NCBI GenBank assembly: GCA_009911195.1
Contig: QXWV01000115.1
Location: 32,733 to 96,732, forward strand
Direction of reading: 5' to 3'
Length of the DNA: 64,000 bases
DNA from: Lachnospiraceae bacterium
GTDB lineage: Bacteria; Bacillota; Clostridia; Lachnospirales; Lachnospiraceae
Below, one piece after another: positions 52,792 through 61,774 of the stretch (the first letter of the stretch is position 1; every line of letters starts with the position of its first letter). The position numbers and the translations under genes are program-made. The notes beneath the pieces are model-generated. The model had not been told where the DNA came from, ran no database searches, and worked only from the letters and a program-made list of their open reading frames with translations.

Positions 52792-54891
52792 ATGAATGAG
52801 AATACGAATCCGTCAAAGAGAAGGGAATGGGTGAAGAATGCGGCAATCATCTTTTTGTCCATTATGCTTGTGCTGACATTTTTTTCCAATACGATTATGA
52901 ATTATTCTTTGCCGGAGGTAGCAACGGAATATGTGCAGAGCGGAACGATTACGGCGAAGGTGAGGGGAACAGGTAATATAACGGCTTCAGACCCCTATAA
53001 TGTATCTATTGAAGAGAGCCGTGTAATCTCCAGTGTTGCAGTAAAAGTTGGGGATGAAGTTAAAAAAGGTGATGTTTTATTTTACCTTGAGGACGAAGAA
53101 AGTACAGAATTATTAGAGGCAGAAAAAGAATTGAATACATTGATTCTTGCTTATCAGGTTGCAGTAATTACGGAAAGTATGAAAGTAGGAACGGTGAGCA
53201 GTATTGAAAATGATAATACTCTTACTTTGACGCAAAAGCAGCAAAAATTGCAAAACGCTATGGCCGCAGTGGATGTGGCGCAGGCAGAATATGACAGTGC
53301 GACGTTGCAAGTAGCGTCAGCAAATAAAGAAGTAGGATATATTGGGAATCAGGTAGTAGATACATCAAGTGAGAAAAGTGCTGTGTCAAATGCGCAAAAG
53401 GAGGCAAATAATGCGGCACAGGCAGTAGCAAATGCTCAAGCAAATGCGGCAAAGGCTATTGAAGATGTTACAATTGCCAAAAATAATGTGACGGTGAAAG
53501 AAGAAGAATTAACACTTGCGAATGCAGAGATAGAAAGTATGCAGACATTAAAAAATGAAGTAAGTAGTTATTCAACAACCTTGCAGAATAAGCAATCTGC
53601 CGTTGATGCAGCATCAACGGCATTGGCTAATGCGGAATCAACATTGAATAATGCACAAAGTGACTTGCAGCGTTTGAAAGATGCATTGAATCAATGGCAG
53701 AATGATAATCCCAATCCAGCTAACCCAGAAGACGAATGGAAACAAATAGAAGCTGTTCAAAAACAGGAAGAGAAAGTAAATCAGATTAGTTCTGAACATG
53801 CTAATGCGAAAGCGGCTTTTGATACAGCAAAACAGGATTATGATTCTTATGTAAGTGCATATCCGTCATTGCAAGAGCAATACAATAATATGGGAGGCGA
53901 CGCAAAGCTGAATCAGTTGATAGCCAATGCTGCAATGAAAGAAAATGAATTGGAACAGGCAAAGCAGGCGGTTATTAATGCCGAAAATCAGGTAGCAGAA
54001 GCTAACAAAGAAGTGGCAAATAAGCAAAATGAGCAAAGTAATAAAACCTCTGCAGTTACCAATGCGCAACAAGCACTGACAGATAAAGAAAACAGTAATG
54101 ATAATACTGTAGCTAAGGCAAATGCTTCTAATCAACTTTTAGAAGCGCAAGATAGACAAGAAAAAGCTCAAACAGCCTTGGATAAAGCAAAAGAAGATAT
54201 GGCAGAGATTCAAAAGGAATTACTGGCAGAGATTAATCTGGAGTCGCAGAATGAAGCCATTGAATTGCAGATGGAGAAAATTGAAAAGCTAAAAGAAAAG
54301 TCTATTGGTGCAACTATTGATGCTCCTGTCGATGGAGTGGTTATATCATTGGATAAAGCATCTGGAGAGAAAACAGAACCCCAGGCAACGTTAGCAGTGG
54401 TACAGGTAGCGGGCAAAGGCTTCACCCTATCTTTCTCCGCTACCACAGAGCAGGCCAAGAAGCTTTCTGTGGGCGATATGGCGGAACTGCAGAATGCTTG
54501 GTATTATGACGATGTGAAAGCCACGCTGGCTTCCATCAAGCCGGACCCGGATGACCCGGCGCAGAAAAAGCTGCTCACCTTTAATGTGGAAGGGGATGTG
54601 CAGGCGGGGCAATCCTTAAGCCTGTCAGTAGGGCAGAGAAGCTCCGAATATGAACTGGTAGTGCCGAATAGCGCCATCAGGGAGGATAACAACGGGAAAT
54701 TTATTTTAATTGTAGAATCCAAAAGCAGCCCTCTTGGCAACCGTTATATCGCTACCAGGGTGGATGTGGAAGTATTGGCTTCGGATGATACCCATACGGC
54801 GATTTCTGCCGGGCTTTACGGATATGAATATGTAATTACTACGGCAACCAAACCGGTGGAAGCAGGTAAACAGGTCCGGTTAACGGATTAA
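52792..54891 (+). CDS. Membrane-fusion (HlyD-like) protein with long coiled coil
   Basis: This is a 699-residue protein. One membrane segment lies at about 16-34; VAVKVGDEVKKGDVLFYLED starts the lipoyl-like domain. A coiled coil of about 400 residues is rich in Ala, Gln and Asn. The second lipoyl half is IDAPVDGVVISLDK, followed by a beta-barrel and a C-terminal region. ATG 52792 has GGAGG eight bases upstream. Such adaptors pair with MacB-type transporters; a MacB-core protein follows. Codon use in the coiled-coil part is more AT-rich than at the ends. Confidence 0.85.
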   Translation: MNENTNPSKRREWVKNAAIIFLSIMLVLTFFSNTIMNYSLPEVATEYVQSGTITAKVRGTGNITASDPYNVSIEESRVISSVAVKVGDEVKKGDVLFYLEDEESTELLEAEKELNTLILAYQVAVITESMKVGTVSSIENDNTLTLTQKQQKLQNAMAAVDVAQAEYDSATLQVASANKEVGYIGNQVVDTSSEKSAVSNAQKEANNAAQAVANAQANAAKAIEDVTIAKNNVTVKEEELTLANAEIESMQTLKNEVSSYSTTLQNKQSAVDAASTALANAESTLNNAQSDLQRLKDALNQWQNDNPNPANPEDEWKQIEAVQKQEEKVNQISSEHANAKAAFDTAKQDYDSYVSAYPSLQEQYNNMGGDAKLNQLIANAAMKENELEQAKQAVINAENQVAEANKEVANKQNEQSNKTSAVTNAQQALTDKENSNDNTVAKANASNQLLEAQDRQEKAQTALDKAKEDMAEIQKELLAEINLESQNEAIELQMEKIEKLKEKSIGATIDAPVDGVVISLDKASGEKTEPQATLAVVQVAGKGFTLSFSATTEQAKKLSVGDMAELQNAWYYDDVKATLASIKPDPDDPAQKKLLTFNVEGDVQAGQSLSLSVGQRSSEYELVVPNSAIREDNNGKFILIVESKSSPLGNRYIATRVDVEVLASDDTHTAISAGLYGYEYVITTATKPVEAGKQVRLTD

Positions 54892-54931
54892 ATATGCACA
54901 GGTGTTTGGAAGGGTTGAATGGAAACAGTCT

Positions 54932-56023
54932 ATGAATAAAATAGTAAGTTTTATAAAAAGCCTTACGTGGAAGCAGATTGTTTGTTCTGCCATCGTTGTT
55001 TCCTGCCTGGCTTTGTGGGTCGGGTTGACGGTTTTTGCCACGGTGAAGAAAAACGGGCTTTTGGACCAGATGGCAGCAAAGCGCTGGTCAGAAGAAAACA
55101 ATGTTGCGCAGATAAGCTGCTTTTTTACGGAAAGCACAGAAATTGATAAAAACAGAATAAGAACGTTCGAGAATGATTTGGATAAGGTGCTTCTGGAAGC
55201 TTCTATTACAGCGCCTAATGAAAATGCCAGGTTATGGGCGGATGCCTATAGCGCTTCGGGGAAGATTACGTTGTCTTCGGGCAAGACTTCCCTGACAGAT
55301 GTAACAGCAGTGGGGATAGGGGGGGATTTTTTCCTTTTTCATCCGGTGAGGCTACTGGATGGCGCCTATTTTTCAGGCAATGATTTAATGCATGATAAGG
55401 TAATCATAGATGAAGAGGCGGCATGGCAGCTTTTTGGCTCCAATGACGTGGTGGGGATGGAGGTTAAAATTGGCGGAATACCCCACTATATTGCAGGGGT
55501 TATCAAACGGGAAGACGGGCGTTTTGCAGAAGCAGCCGGGTTAAATAAAACGGTGGTTTATGTCTCCTGTGAAACGCTGGAAGAGTTTGGGGTGACCGAA
55601 GGAATTGATAGTTATGAAATTGTAATGCCGAATCCGGTGAAAAATTTTGCCTATAACAGCGTGAAAGAAAAATTTGGCATGGATGAAAACCATATGTGGG
55701 TAGTGGAAAATTCTGCCCGTTTCGGATGGAAAGGGCTTTTTACCGTGGTTTCCGAATTCGGGCTCCGTTCTATGAATAACAGGGCAATCAGGTATCCTTA
55801 TTGGGAAAATGTGGCTCGGGGCTGGGAAGATGTATTGGCAGTGGTTTTGATTTTGCAGATTTTATGTTTGCTTACTCCATCGGTTATTTTCTTGGCAGCG
55901 GTGGTTGCTGCCTGGAGGCGGAAGCAGTGGACTTGGAAAGATGTGGGGCACTTTCTTGTGGAATGTAAGGACAGGATGGTAGAGAAAGCCCGGGGCGAAA
56001 AAAATAAGTGGAAACATTTTTAG
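54932..56023 (+). CDS. MacB periplasmic-core-like membrane protein without transporter segments
   Basis: This is a 363-residue protein with one membrane segment near the N-terminus (about 17-36) and one near the C-terminus. The extracellular part contains VGIGGDFFLFHPVRLLDGAYF and DEEAAWQLFGSNDVVGMEV, as in MacB periplasmic core domains. The FtsX-type four-helix permease and an ATPase are missing. ATG 54932 is preferred; GTG 54902 is possible. It may anchor the adjacent fusion protein. Confidence 0.7.
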   Translation: MNKIVSFIKSLTWKQIVCSAIVVSCLALWVGLTVFATVKKNGLLDQMAAKRWSEENNVAQISCFFTESTEIDKNRIRTFENDLDKVLLEASITAPNENARLWADAYSASGKITLSSGKTSLTDVTAVGIGGDFFLFHPVRLLDGAYFSGNDLMHDKVIIDEEAAWQLFGSNDVVGMEVKIGGIPHYIAGVIKREDGRFAEAAGLNKTVVYVSCETLEEFGVTEGIDSYEIVMPNPVKNFAYNSVKEKFGMDENHMWVVENSARFGWKGLFTVVSEFGLRSMNNRAIRYPYWENVARGWEDVLAVVLILQILCLLTPSVIFLAAVVAAWRRKQWTWKDVGHFLVECKDRMVEKARGEKNKWKHF

Positions 56024-56099
56024 GTATGTTATAGTTTTAGGAATCTGCATAGAAGGATGTGAGGAGATTTCGGGGTTTATGTGGAAAAGGGAGGGAGCT

Positions 56100-58349
56100 A
56101 TGAAGAGAGGGTATTTTTATTTGCTGATAAGCTGCATGGTGGTATTGTTTGCCGGCTGCGGCGGCAAAGGGGGAGGAAATGGCGTTGGAACGGCGAATTC
56201 TAAAGATTATGTATATAAAGCGGAGGAAATAGCACTTGAGGGGCTGAATGATAATAGCAGCCTGCGCGATTTTTACATTAAAGATGAGAAAATGTATTAC
56301 ACTATCCAGGAGTGGAAGGAGGAAGGCAGCCTGATAACAGTGGTGAACAGCGGTATAGATGGTTCGGATGCCCAATCTTTTCAGATGGAGCTGGGAGCAA
56401 ACTGTTATTTTTCCTATTTTGTTCCGGATGGGCAAGGGAATTACTATTTGATTTATGAGGAATATATCGAAGAAGGAATTGATACTGAAAATTATACGTT
56501 CCAGGATGACTATTACTTGATGAAACTGGATAGTTCGGGCAAAGAGGTTTGGCGGCAGCTTTTAAGTGGAGATGGGCAAAACGGATATTGGGTAAACTGG
56601 ATGCGGATGCTGGCGGATGGAAGAATCGCCGTGGCAGGACAGGAAGAGATTGTTTTTTATGACCAGGACGGGAATGCGGATGGGAAGGTCAAACTGGACG
56701 AAGGATTGGATGGCGGAGTTTATTTTTTAAGGGATGGGACTGCCTATGTATATGCTTATGAAGAAAAAACAGGGAAGGCTTTGCTTAAGAAACTGGATTT
56801 GGATACGGGAAAAGCGGACGGGAATTATGAGATTCCGGGAGGAATGAACAGGTATAGCTTGTACCCAGGGGCAGACTGCGACTTTATGTTGATAGGGAAT
56901 GGAGGGATTTATTCTTATAACCTGGGGGATAAAGAAGTAAAGAAGCTGATGGACTTTATTGACTCGGATATTAATTCATCCTATCTTTATAACTTAAACG
57001 CTATCAGCGAAAAGGAATTCTATGGAATGATAAACGATGATACCACCGGGGAAGAATCGCTTATGAAGTTTACTAAGGTAGAGCCTAAAGATGTGAAGGA
57101 TAAGACGGTACTTACCCTTGCCTGCAATTATCTGGATTGGAATGTGAGGAAGTATGTGGTGGAATTTAATAAAACCAATCCGGATTACAGGGTGCGTATT
57201 GTGGATTATTCCCAGTACAATACGGATGAGGATTATACCATAGGCGTGACAAGGCTGAATACCGATATTGTATCAGGGAAGATGCCGGATATTCTCCTTT
57301 TGAGTAATGAATTGCCGGTAGAAAGCTATAAAGCCAAAGGCTTATTTGAAGACTTGTATCCTTATATGGATAAGGATGAGGAGATTCAACGGGAAGATTA
57401 TTTTTCCAATATACTGAAATCTTATGAAAATGACGGGAAGCTATACAGTCTGTTCCCAAGCTTTGTCATCCACACTGTGGCAGGAAAAACATCGGAGGTG
57501 GGAACGGAAAGGGGATGGACGCTGGATGATTTGAATGCGCTTATGGCTGCCAAACCGGAAGGTACGGAGGTATTCCCGGAAGCCACAAGGGATAGTATGC
57601 TCTATTACAGCATGGAAATGTCAGGAAGCCAGTTTATTGACTGGAAGAGCGGAAAATGCGATTTTAATTCCAAAGGGTTTATTTCCTTATTGGAATTTGT
57701 AAAAAACTTTCCGGAAACCCTGCCGGATGACTATTATGATAATCCTTTAAGGGGAAGTTATGACGGATGGTTCCGGAATGGGGATGTGCTGCTATGCCGG
57801 ATGGTTTTGGACAGCTTTTATAATTATAATTATACGAAAAAAGGGACTTTCGGGGAAGATATTACTCTGATAGGCTTTCCCAATGAAGGAGGGATGGGCT
57901 CTGTCATTTCTGTGGAAATGGAATTGGCCATGTCATCCAAATCAAAAAATAAGGAAGGGGCATGGCAGTTTCTCCGTTATTTTTTGATGGACGAATATCA
58001 GGAAAACTTAACTTATGGATGGCCCATTAGCATGAAGCATGTGGAAGCCCTGGGAAAGAAGGCGATGGAAAAGCCTTTCTATGAAGATGAAAACGGCAAT
58101 AAGGTGGAGTATGACGATTATTGCTTTATTAATGGAGCGGAAATTGTGATTTCGCCTATGACTCAGGCGGAAGTGGACGAAGTGGTCGGTTTCCTCCAGT
58201 CGGTGGAAGAGCATTCCGGCAATAACCAGGAACTGATAAATATTATTACGGAAGAGGCCGCGCCCTACTTTGCAGGGCAGAAAAATGTAAATGAGGTGGC
58301 CGATATCATCCAGAACAGGGTACAGATTTATGTCAATGAGAACAGATAA
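56100..58349 (+). CDS. Propeller-type lipoprotein with C-terminal solute-binding domain (3)
   Basis: This is a 749-residue paralogue. The lipobox is LFAGCGG, and the start ATG 56100 follows GGGAGGGA. A propeller-like N-terminal part (about 35-325) is followed by a solute-binding part (VLTLACNYLDWNVRKYVVEF, KMPDILLLSN), ending EVADIIQNRVQIYVNENR. It lies after the adaptor and MacB-core genes rather than beside the permeases, and may serve a different ligand. Confidence 0.85.
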   Translation: MKRGYFYLLISCMVVLFAGCGGKGGGNGVGTANSKDYVYKAEEIALEGLNDNSSLRDFYIKDEKMYYTIQEWKEEGSLITVVNSGIDGSDAQSFQMELGANCYFSYFVPDGQGNYYLIYEEYIEEGIDTENYTFQDDYYLMKLDSSGKEVWRQLLSGDGQNGYWVNWMRMLADGRIAVAGQEEIVFYDQDGNADGKVKLDEGLDGGVYFLRDGTAYVYAYEEKTGKALLKKLDLDTGKADGNYEIPGGMNRYSLYPGADCDFMLIGNGGIYSYNLGDKEVKKLMDFIDSDINSSYLYNLNAISEKEFYGMINDDTTGEESLMKFTKVEPKDVKDKTVLTLACNYLDWNVRKYVVEFNKTNPDYRVRIVDYSQYNTDEDYTIGVTRLNTDIVSGKMPDILLLSNELPVESYKAKGLFEDLYPYMDKDEEIQREDYFSNILKSYENDGKLYSLFPSFVIHTVAGKTSEVGTERGWTLDDLNALMAAKPEGTEVFPEATRDSMLYYSMEMSGSQFIDWKSGKCDFNSKGFISLLEFVKNFPETLPDDYYDNPLRGSYDGWFRNGDVLLCRMVLDSFYNYNYTKKGTFGEDITLIGFPNEGGMGSVISVEMELAMSSKSKNKEGAWQFLRYFLMDEYQENLTYGWPISMKHVEALGKKAMEKPFYEDENGNKVEYDDYCFINGAEIVISPMTQAEVDEVVGFLQSVEEHSGNNQELINIITEEAAPYFAGQKNVNEVADIIQNRVQIYVNENR

Positions 58350-59076
58350 AGGGGGAGCGAATACCCGTTTTGGGCGGACGCAGATGCTATTAGGGGAGAT
58401 GGCGATGGAACGGCTAAAAAATGCCAGGGTAGCAGTATTCGGCATTGGGGGCGTTGGCGGCTATGTGGCGGAGGCTCTGGCCAGAAGCGGTATTGGCAGC
58501 ATTGATTTGATTGACAGCGATAAAATATCGGAAAGCAATTGCAATCGGCAGATTATCGCTCTTTCTGGCACAATTGGACGGTATAAGACAGAGGTGATGA
58601 AAGAAAGGATTATGGAAATTAATCCTGATGCAAAGGTCAATACATTCCAATGCTTTTTCCTGCCGGAAAATAAAGAACAGTTCGACTTTGGCAGCTATTC
58701 CTATATCGCGGATGCGGTGGATACAGTGGCTGCGAAAATCGAACTGGCTTTGCAGGCAAAAGCTTGGGGCGTGCCGATTATTTCCAGCATGGGAACAGGG
58801 AATAAGTTGAATCCGGCGGGATTTGAGGTGGCGGACATTTATAAGACCAGTGTCTGCCCCCTGGCCAGGGTGATGCGCAGGGAACTGAAAAAAAGAGGGG
58901 TGGACAGCCTAAAAGTGGTATATTCAAAAGAAGAACCTGTTAGCCTGCGGTATACGGAAGAAATACCGGAAGGCTCTTCGCGGCGTGCCATTCCTGGCAG
59001 TACATCATTCGTACCGCCAGTGGCAGGTCTGCTGATGGCAGGTGAAATTGTCAAAGATATCGCGGACATGGTTTGA
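58330..59076 (+). CDS. tcdA: tRNA threonylcarbamoyladenosine dehydratase
   Basis: This is a 248-residue E1-like enzyme forming cyclic t6A in tRNA. The nucleotide loop is VFGIGGVGGYVAEALARSG; NCNRQIIAL and DAVDTVAAKI are family motifs. It overlaps the previous gene by 20 bases; ATG 58336 is an alternative start. The C-terminal GSTSFVPPVAGLLMAGEIV matches TcdA/CsdL. Confidence 0.92.
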   Translation: MSMRTDKGGANTRFGRTQMLLGEMAMERLKNARVAVFGIGGVGGYVAEALARSGIGSIDLIDSDKISESNCNRQIIALSGTIGRYKTEVMKERIMEINPDAKVNTFQCFFLPENKEQFDFGSYSYIADAVDTVAAKIELALQAKAWGVPIISSMGTGNKLNPAGFEVADIYKTSVCPLARVMRRELKKRGVDSLKVVYSKEEPVSLRYTEEIPEGSSRRAIPGSTSFVPPVAGLLMAGEIVKDIADMV

Positions 59077-59185
59077 GTTTTTCTATTAATCCAGGTAAAA
59101 AATAGTTGGTTAGTATATATTTAATGAAGAGAACGATGATTTTTTTGTGAAAAATGATGAAAAATCTGGAATTTTAAAATTATGC

Positions 59186-59214
59186 TGTACAAATCCTGTA
59201 TTTGGGAGTATAAT
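59186..59214 (+). promoter_or_regulatory. Promoter of the HPr-like gene
   Basis: TGTACA (59186-59191) and TATAAT (59209-59214), 17 bases apart. Confidence 0.65.
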
Positions 59215-59252
59215 AATCAATGTCATTGAGAACAAGAGGGAGAGGTTGCCGG

Positions 59253-59492
59253 ATGAGAAGTATTATGATTAGGCTGGAGACCATAGAAGACGTGAAAGCT
59301 TTTGTCAGTATCATGGCACAGTTTAAAGGATATTTCGATTTGGCTTCCGGTAGATATGTAGTAGATGCGAAGTCTGTAATGGGTATTTTTAGTATGGATT
59401 TATCCAGAGCATTGGAATTACGTATTTTAGAAACCAATGAGCAGATAGAAGAAATTATAGCTTCCATTGAATCCTTTATTGTAAAAGAATGA
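59253..59492 (+). CDS. HPr-like protein lacking the catalytic histidine
   Basis: This is a 79-residue protein with the HPr fold pattern. YVVDAKSVMGIFSMDLS matches the Ser46 helix, and Ser is kept. The His15 loop is absent: EDVKAFVSIMAQFKGYFDL has no His. It cannot pass PTS phosphate but might be phosphorylated at Ser, a Crh-like arrangement. ATG 59253 has GAGAGG eight bases upstream. Confidence 0.82.
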   Translation: MRSIMIRLETIEDVKAFVSIMAQFKGYFDLASGRYVVDAKSVMGIFSMDLSRALELRILETNEQIEEIIASIESFIVKE

Positions 59493-59498
59493 TATTAT

Positions 59499-59569
59499 GC
59501 AGATATAGTATATCGGTAGTACATCAGCTTCCCAAGCTGAGGGGGTGGGTTCGACTCCCATTATCTGCT
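59499..59569 (+). tRNA. tRNA-Gly (CCC)
   Basis: A 71-base cloverleaf. The acceptor stem GCAGATA pairs with TATCTGC, and the anticodon loop TTCCCAA gives CCC. The T-arm is GGGTTCGACTCCC. CCA is not encoded. It starts seven bases after the HPr-like stop. Confidence 0.94.
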
Positions 59570-59572
59570 CTG

Positions 59573-59601
59573 AAAAGCCTTTGTATTAAAGGCTTTTTTT
59601 A
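59573..59601 (+). terminator. Terminator after tRNA-Gly
   Basis: AGCCTTT pairs with AAAGGCT around a five-base loop, followed by a T run. Confidence 0.88.
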
Positions 59602-59608
59602 TATAATA

Positions 59609-59691
59609 GGAAATTCCGCCACAGCGTTATAAGTCGCCAGGAAAGAATGCGGAGCATTCTTTGGAGTTGGCCGCTGGGCCAACTCTTTTTT
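59609..59691 (+). repeat. Three-hairpin repeat element, copy A
   Basis: After AAATTCCG there is a weak hairpin (617-619 with 624-626 of this kilobase), then a 9-bp hairpin (642-650 with 654-662; GGA loop) and a 9-bp hairpin (664-672 with 677-685) followed by a T tract. It shares layout but not stem sequence with copy B at 63921. Confidence 0.75.
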
Positions 59692-59725
59692 ATATAGAAA
59701 CTGTAGCACAAAAAAAGTTCACCTC

Positions 59726-59754
59726 TTTACAATCTCCCTTAAATGTGGTATCTT
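59726..59754 (+). promoter_or_regulatory. Promoter of the pantothenate transporter gene
   Basis: TTTACA (59726-59731) and TATCTT (59749-59754) with a 17-base spacer. Confidence 0.55.
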
Positions 59755-59806
59755 CTTAACGTATTGTATCTCTAATAAAAGAGAATGATAACAGGAGGAA
59801 GAAAAA

Positions 59807-60484
59807 ATGAATAACAAAAAAACCTTATCTATGGTTTTGACCGGCCTTTTTATGGCGATTATTGCGGTCATGACCTTCATTCCCAATGTAGGTTACATAA
59901 ACCTCATTGTCATCAAAGCAACTTTGCTTCATGTACCGGTAATTGTGGGAGCCATTGTTCTTGGCCCTAAAAAGGGTGCGGTGCTGGGGGCAACATTCGG
60001 TATTACCAGCCTGATTAAAAATACTTTGGAGCCAAGCCTTTTGTCCTTTGCGTTTTCGCCTTTCTATCAGTTAGGCGATATCGGAGGGAATGGCTGGAGC
60101 GTAGTGATTGCATTAGTGCCCAGAATTTTGGTAGGGGTAATGCCTTATTATGTATTTATTGGTTTGGAAAAGCTGTTAAAGAATGTAAAGGCGAGAAGAG
60201 CCATCGCCCTGCCAGTGGCATGTGCATCCGGAGCCTTAATCAATACATTGTTAGTAATGCATCTGATATTCTTCTGTTTCCGGGAGGAATTTGCGGCAGC
60301 AAGGAATGTGGCAGTGGATGCAGTTTACAGTTTGATTCTTGGGATTATTGCTGCCAATGGGATTCCGGAAATGATTGTAGCAGTAGTCATCGGCGGGGCG
60401 GTAAGCCTTGCCTTGCTCAGGGTCGCCCCTCAGGCTGCGAAAACAACAGGAAAACCGTTAAGGCAGACGGAGCGGGGAGCTTGA
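59807..60484 (+). CDS. panT: ECF transporter S component, probable pantothenate type
   Basis: This is a 225-residue protein with five or six membrane segments. The N-terminal LSMVLTGLFMAIIAVMTFIP carries the AxxxA-type motif that contacts the T subunit. GPKKGAVLGATFGITSLIKN is a typical S-component loop. Pantothenate is inferred from the next gene, coaBC, which acts on its phosphorylated derivative. No ECF ATPases are nearby; a shared module is expected. Confidence 0.82.
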   Translation: MNNKKTLSMVLTGLFMAIIAVMTFIPNVGYINLIVIKATLLHVPVIVGAIVLGPKKGAVLGATFGITSLIKNTLEPSLLSFAFSPFYQLGDIGGNGWSVVIALVPRILVGVMPYYVFIGLEKLLKNVKARRAIALPVACASGALINTLLVMHLIFFCFREEFAAARNVAVDAVYSLILGIIAANGIPEMIVAVVIGGAVSLALLRVAPQAAKTTGKPLRQTERGA

Positions 60485-60489
60485 CCCTA

Positions 60490-60540
60490 GCGGCAGTTGC
60501 AGATGAGTATGCCTGCATACTCATCTGGCTCGTTGCCCGC
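60490..60540 (+). repeat. Perfect inverted repeat between panT and coaBC
   Basis: A 12-bp perfect stem (500-511 with 516-527 of this kilobase, loop CCTG) is extended by GCGG/CCCGC pairing at the base. No T tract follows. It may be a dispersed palindrome or an mRNA processing signal separating the two genes. Confidence 0.7.
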
Positions 60541-60563
60541 GGGGATAAAGGAAGGAACATTTT

Positions 60564-61763
60564 ATGCTGCGTGGAAAAAACATTATATTGGCGGTGACGG
60601 GAAGCATTGCGGCTTATAAGATAGCATATTTGGCAAGCATGCTGAAAAAGATGGAAGCGGATGTTACGGTTCTGATGACGAAGAATGCGGTAAACTTTAT
60701 CAATCCCATTACCTTTGAAACTTTGACTGGAAATAAATGTTTAATCGATACTTTTGACCGGAATTTTGAGTATAGCGTGGAACATGTGTCGCTGGCAAAG
60801 CGCACGGACGTGGTGTTGGTGGCGCCGGCTACAGCGAATGTGATTGGAAAGCTGGCCAATGGTATTGCCGATGATATGCTTACCACTACTGTGATGGCTT
60901 GTGAGTGCAAAAAGATAGTAGCCCCGGCTATGAATACCCATATGTATCATAATGCGGTAGTACAGGATAATATAAAGAAGCTGCAGCATTATGGCATGGA
61001 AGTGGTAATGCCGGATACCGGATACCTGGCATGCGGCGATGTGGGGGAAGGGAAGATGCCTTCCGAGCAGACATTGTTGGAATACATTTTAAGGGAAATA
61101 TGCAGGGAGAAAGATTTGCAGGGGAAAAAGGTTCTGGTTACGGCAGGGCCTACCCAGGAAAAAATAGACCCTGTCCGTTACATTACAAACCATTCTACCG
61201 GGAAAATGGGGTATGCCATTGCCAGGCATTGTATGCAGCGGGGAGCGGAAGTTACCTTGATTACCGGGAAAACCCAGTTGGAGCGGCCGCTTTTTGTGAA
61301 TACGGTGGAAGTGGAATCCGCAGAGGATATGTTCCGGGCTGTGCGGGGATGTTGCGAAAAGCAGGATATTATCATCAAGTCTGCAGCAGTAGCCGATTAC
61401 CGCCCGGCCAATGTATCGGAAGAAAAAGTGAAGAAAAAGGATGGGGAAATGTCCATTCTGTTGGAACGGACGGAGGATATCCTTCAGTTTCTTGGGGAAA
61501 ACCGCAGGCCAGGGCAAATATTATGCGGGTTTTCTATGGAGACGGAAAACATGGTGGAAAATTCCAGGGCAAAGCTGGAAAAAAAGCATGTGGATATGAT
61601 AGTTGCCAACAATTTGAAGCAGGAAGGGGCTGGCTTTGGGGGAGATACCAATATCGTTACCCTTATTACAGCGAGCGGTTGTGAGGAACTTCCTGTCATG
61701 AGCAAGGAAGAAGTGGCGAAACACCTTATGGATGCGCTGTTAAAGTTGTCTTGCCGTAGATGA
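60564..61763 (+). CDS. coaBC: Phosphopantothenoylcysteine decarboxylase / phosphopantothenate-cysteine ligase
   Basis: This is a 399-residue bifunctional CoA enzyme. The N-terminal flavoprotein half has TGSIAAYK, SLAKRTDVVLVAPATANVIG and PAMNTHMY. The C-terminal ligase half has VLVTAGPTQEKIDPVRYI and NHSTGKMGYAIA. AAGGAAGG lies eight bases before the ATG. It ends overlapping the potassium transporter's alternative start. Confidence 0.96.
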   Translation: MLRGKNIILAVTGSIAAYKIAYLASMLKKMEADVTVLMTKNAVNFINPITFETLTGNKCLIDTFDRNFEYSVEHVSLAKRTDVVLVAPATANVIGKLANGIADDMLTTTVMACECKKIVAPAMNTHMYHNAVVQDNIKKLQHYGMEVVMPDTGYLACGDVGEGKMPSEQTLLEYILREICREKDLQGKKVLVTAGPTQEKIDPVRYITNHSTGKMGYAIARHCMQRGAEVTLITGKTQLERPLFVNTVEVESAEDMFRAVRGCCEKQDIIIKSAAVADYRPANVSEEKVKKKDGEMSILLERTEDILQFLGENRRPGQILCGFSMETENMVENSRAKLEKKHVDMIVANNLKQEGAGFGGDTNIVTLITASGCEELPVMSKEEVAKHLMDALLKLSCRR

Positions 61764-61774
61764 AAGAAGGCTGT

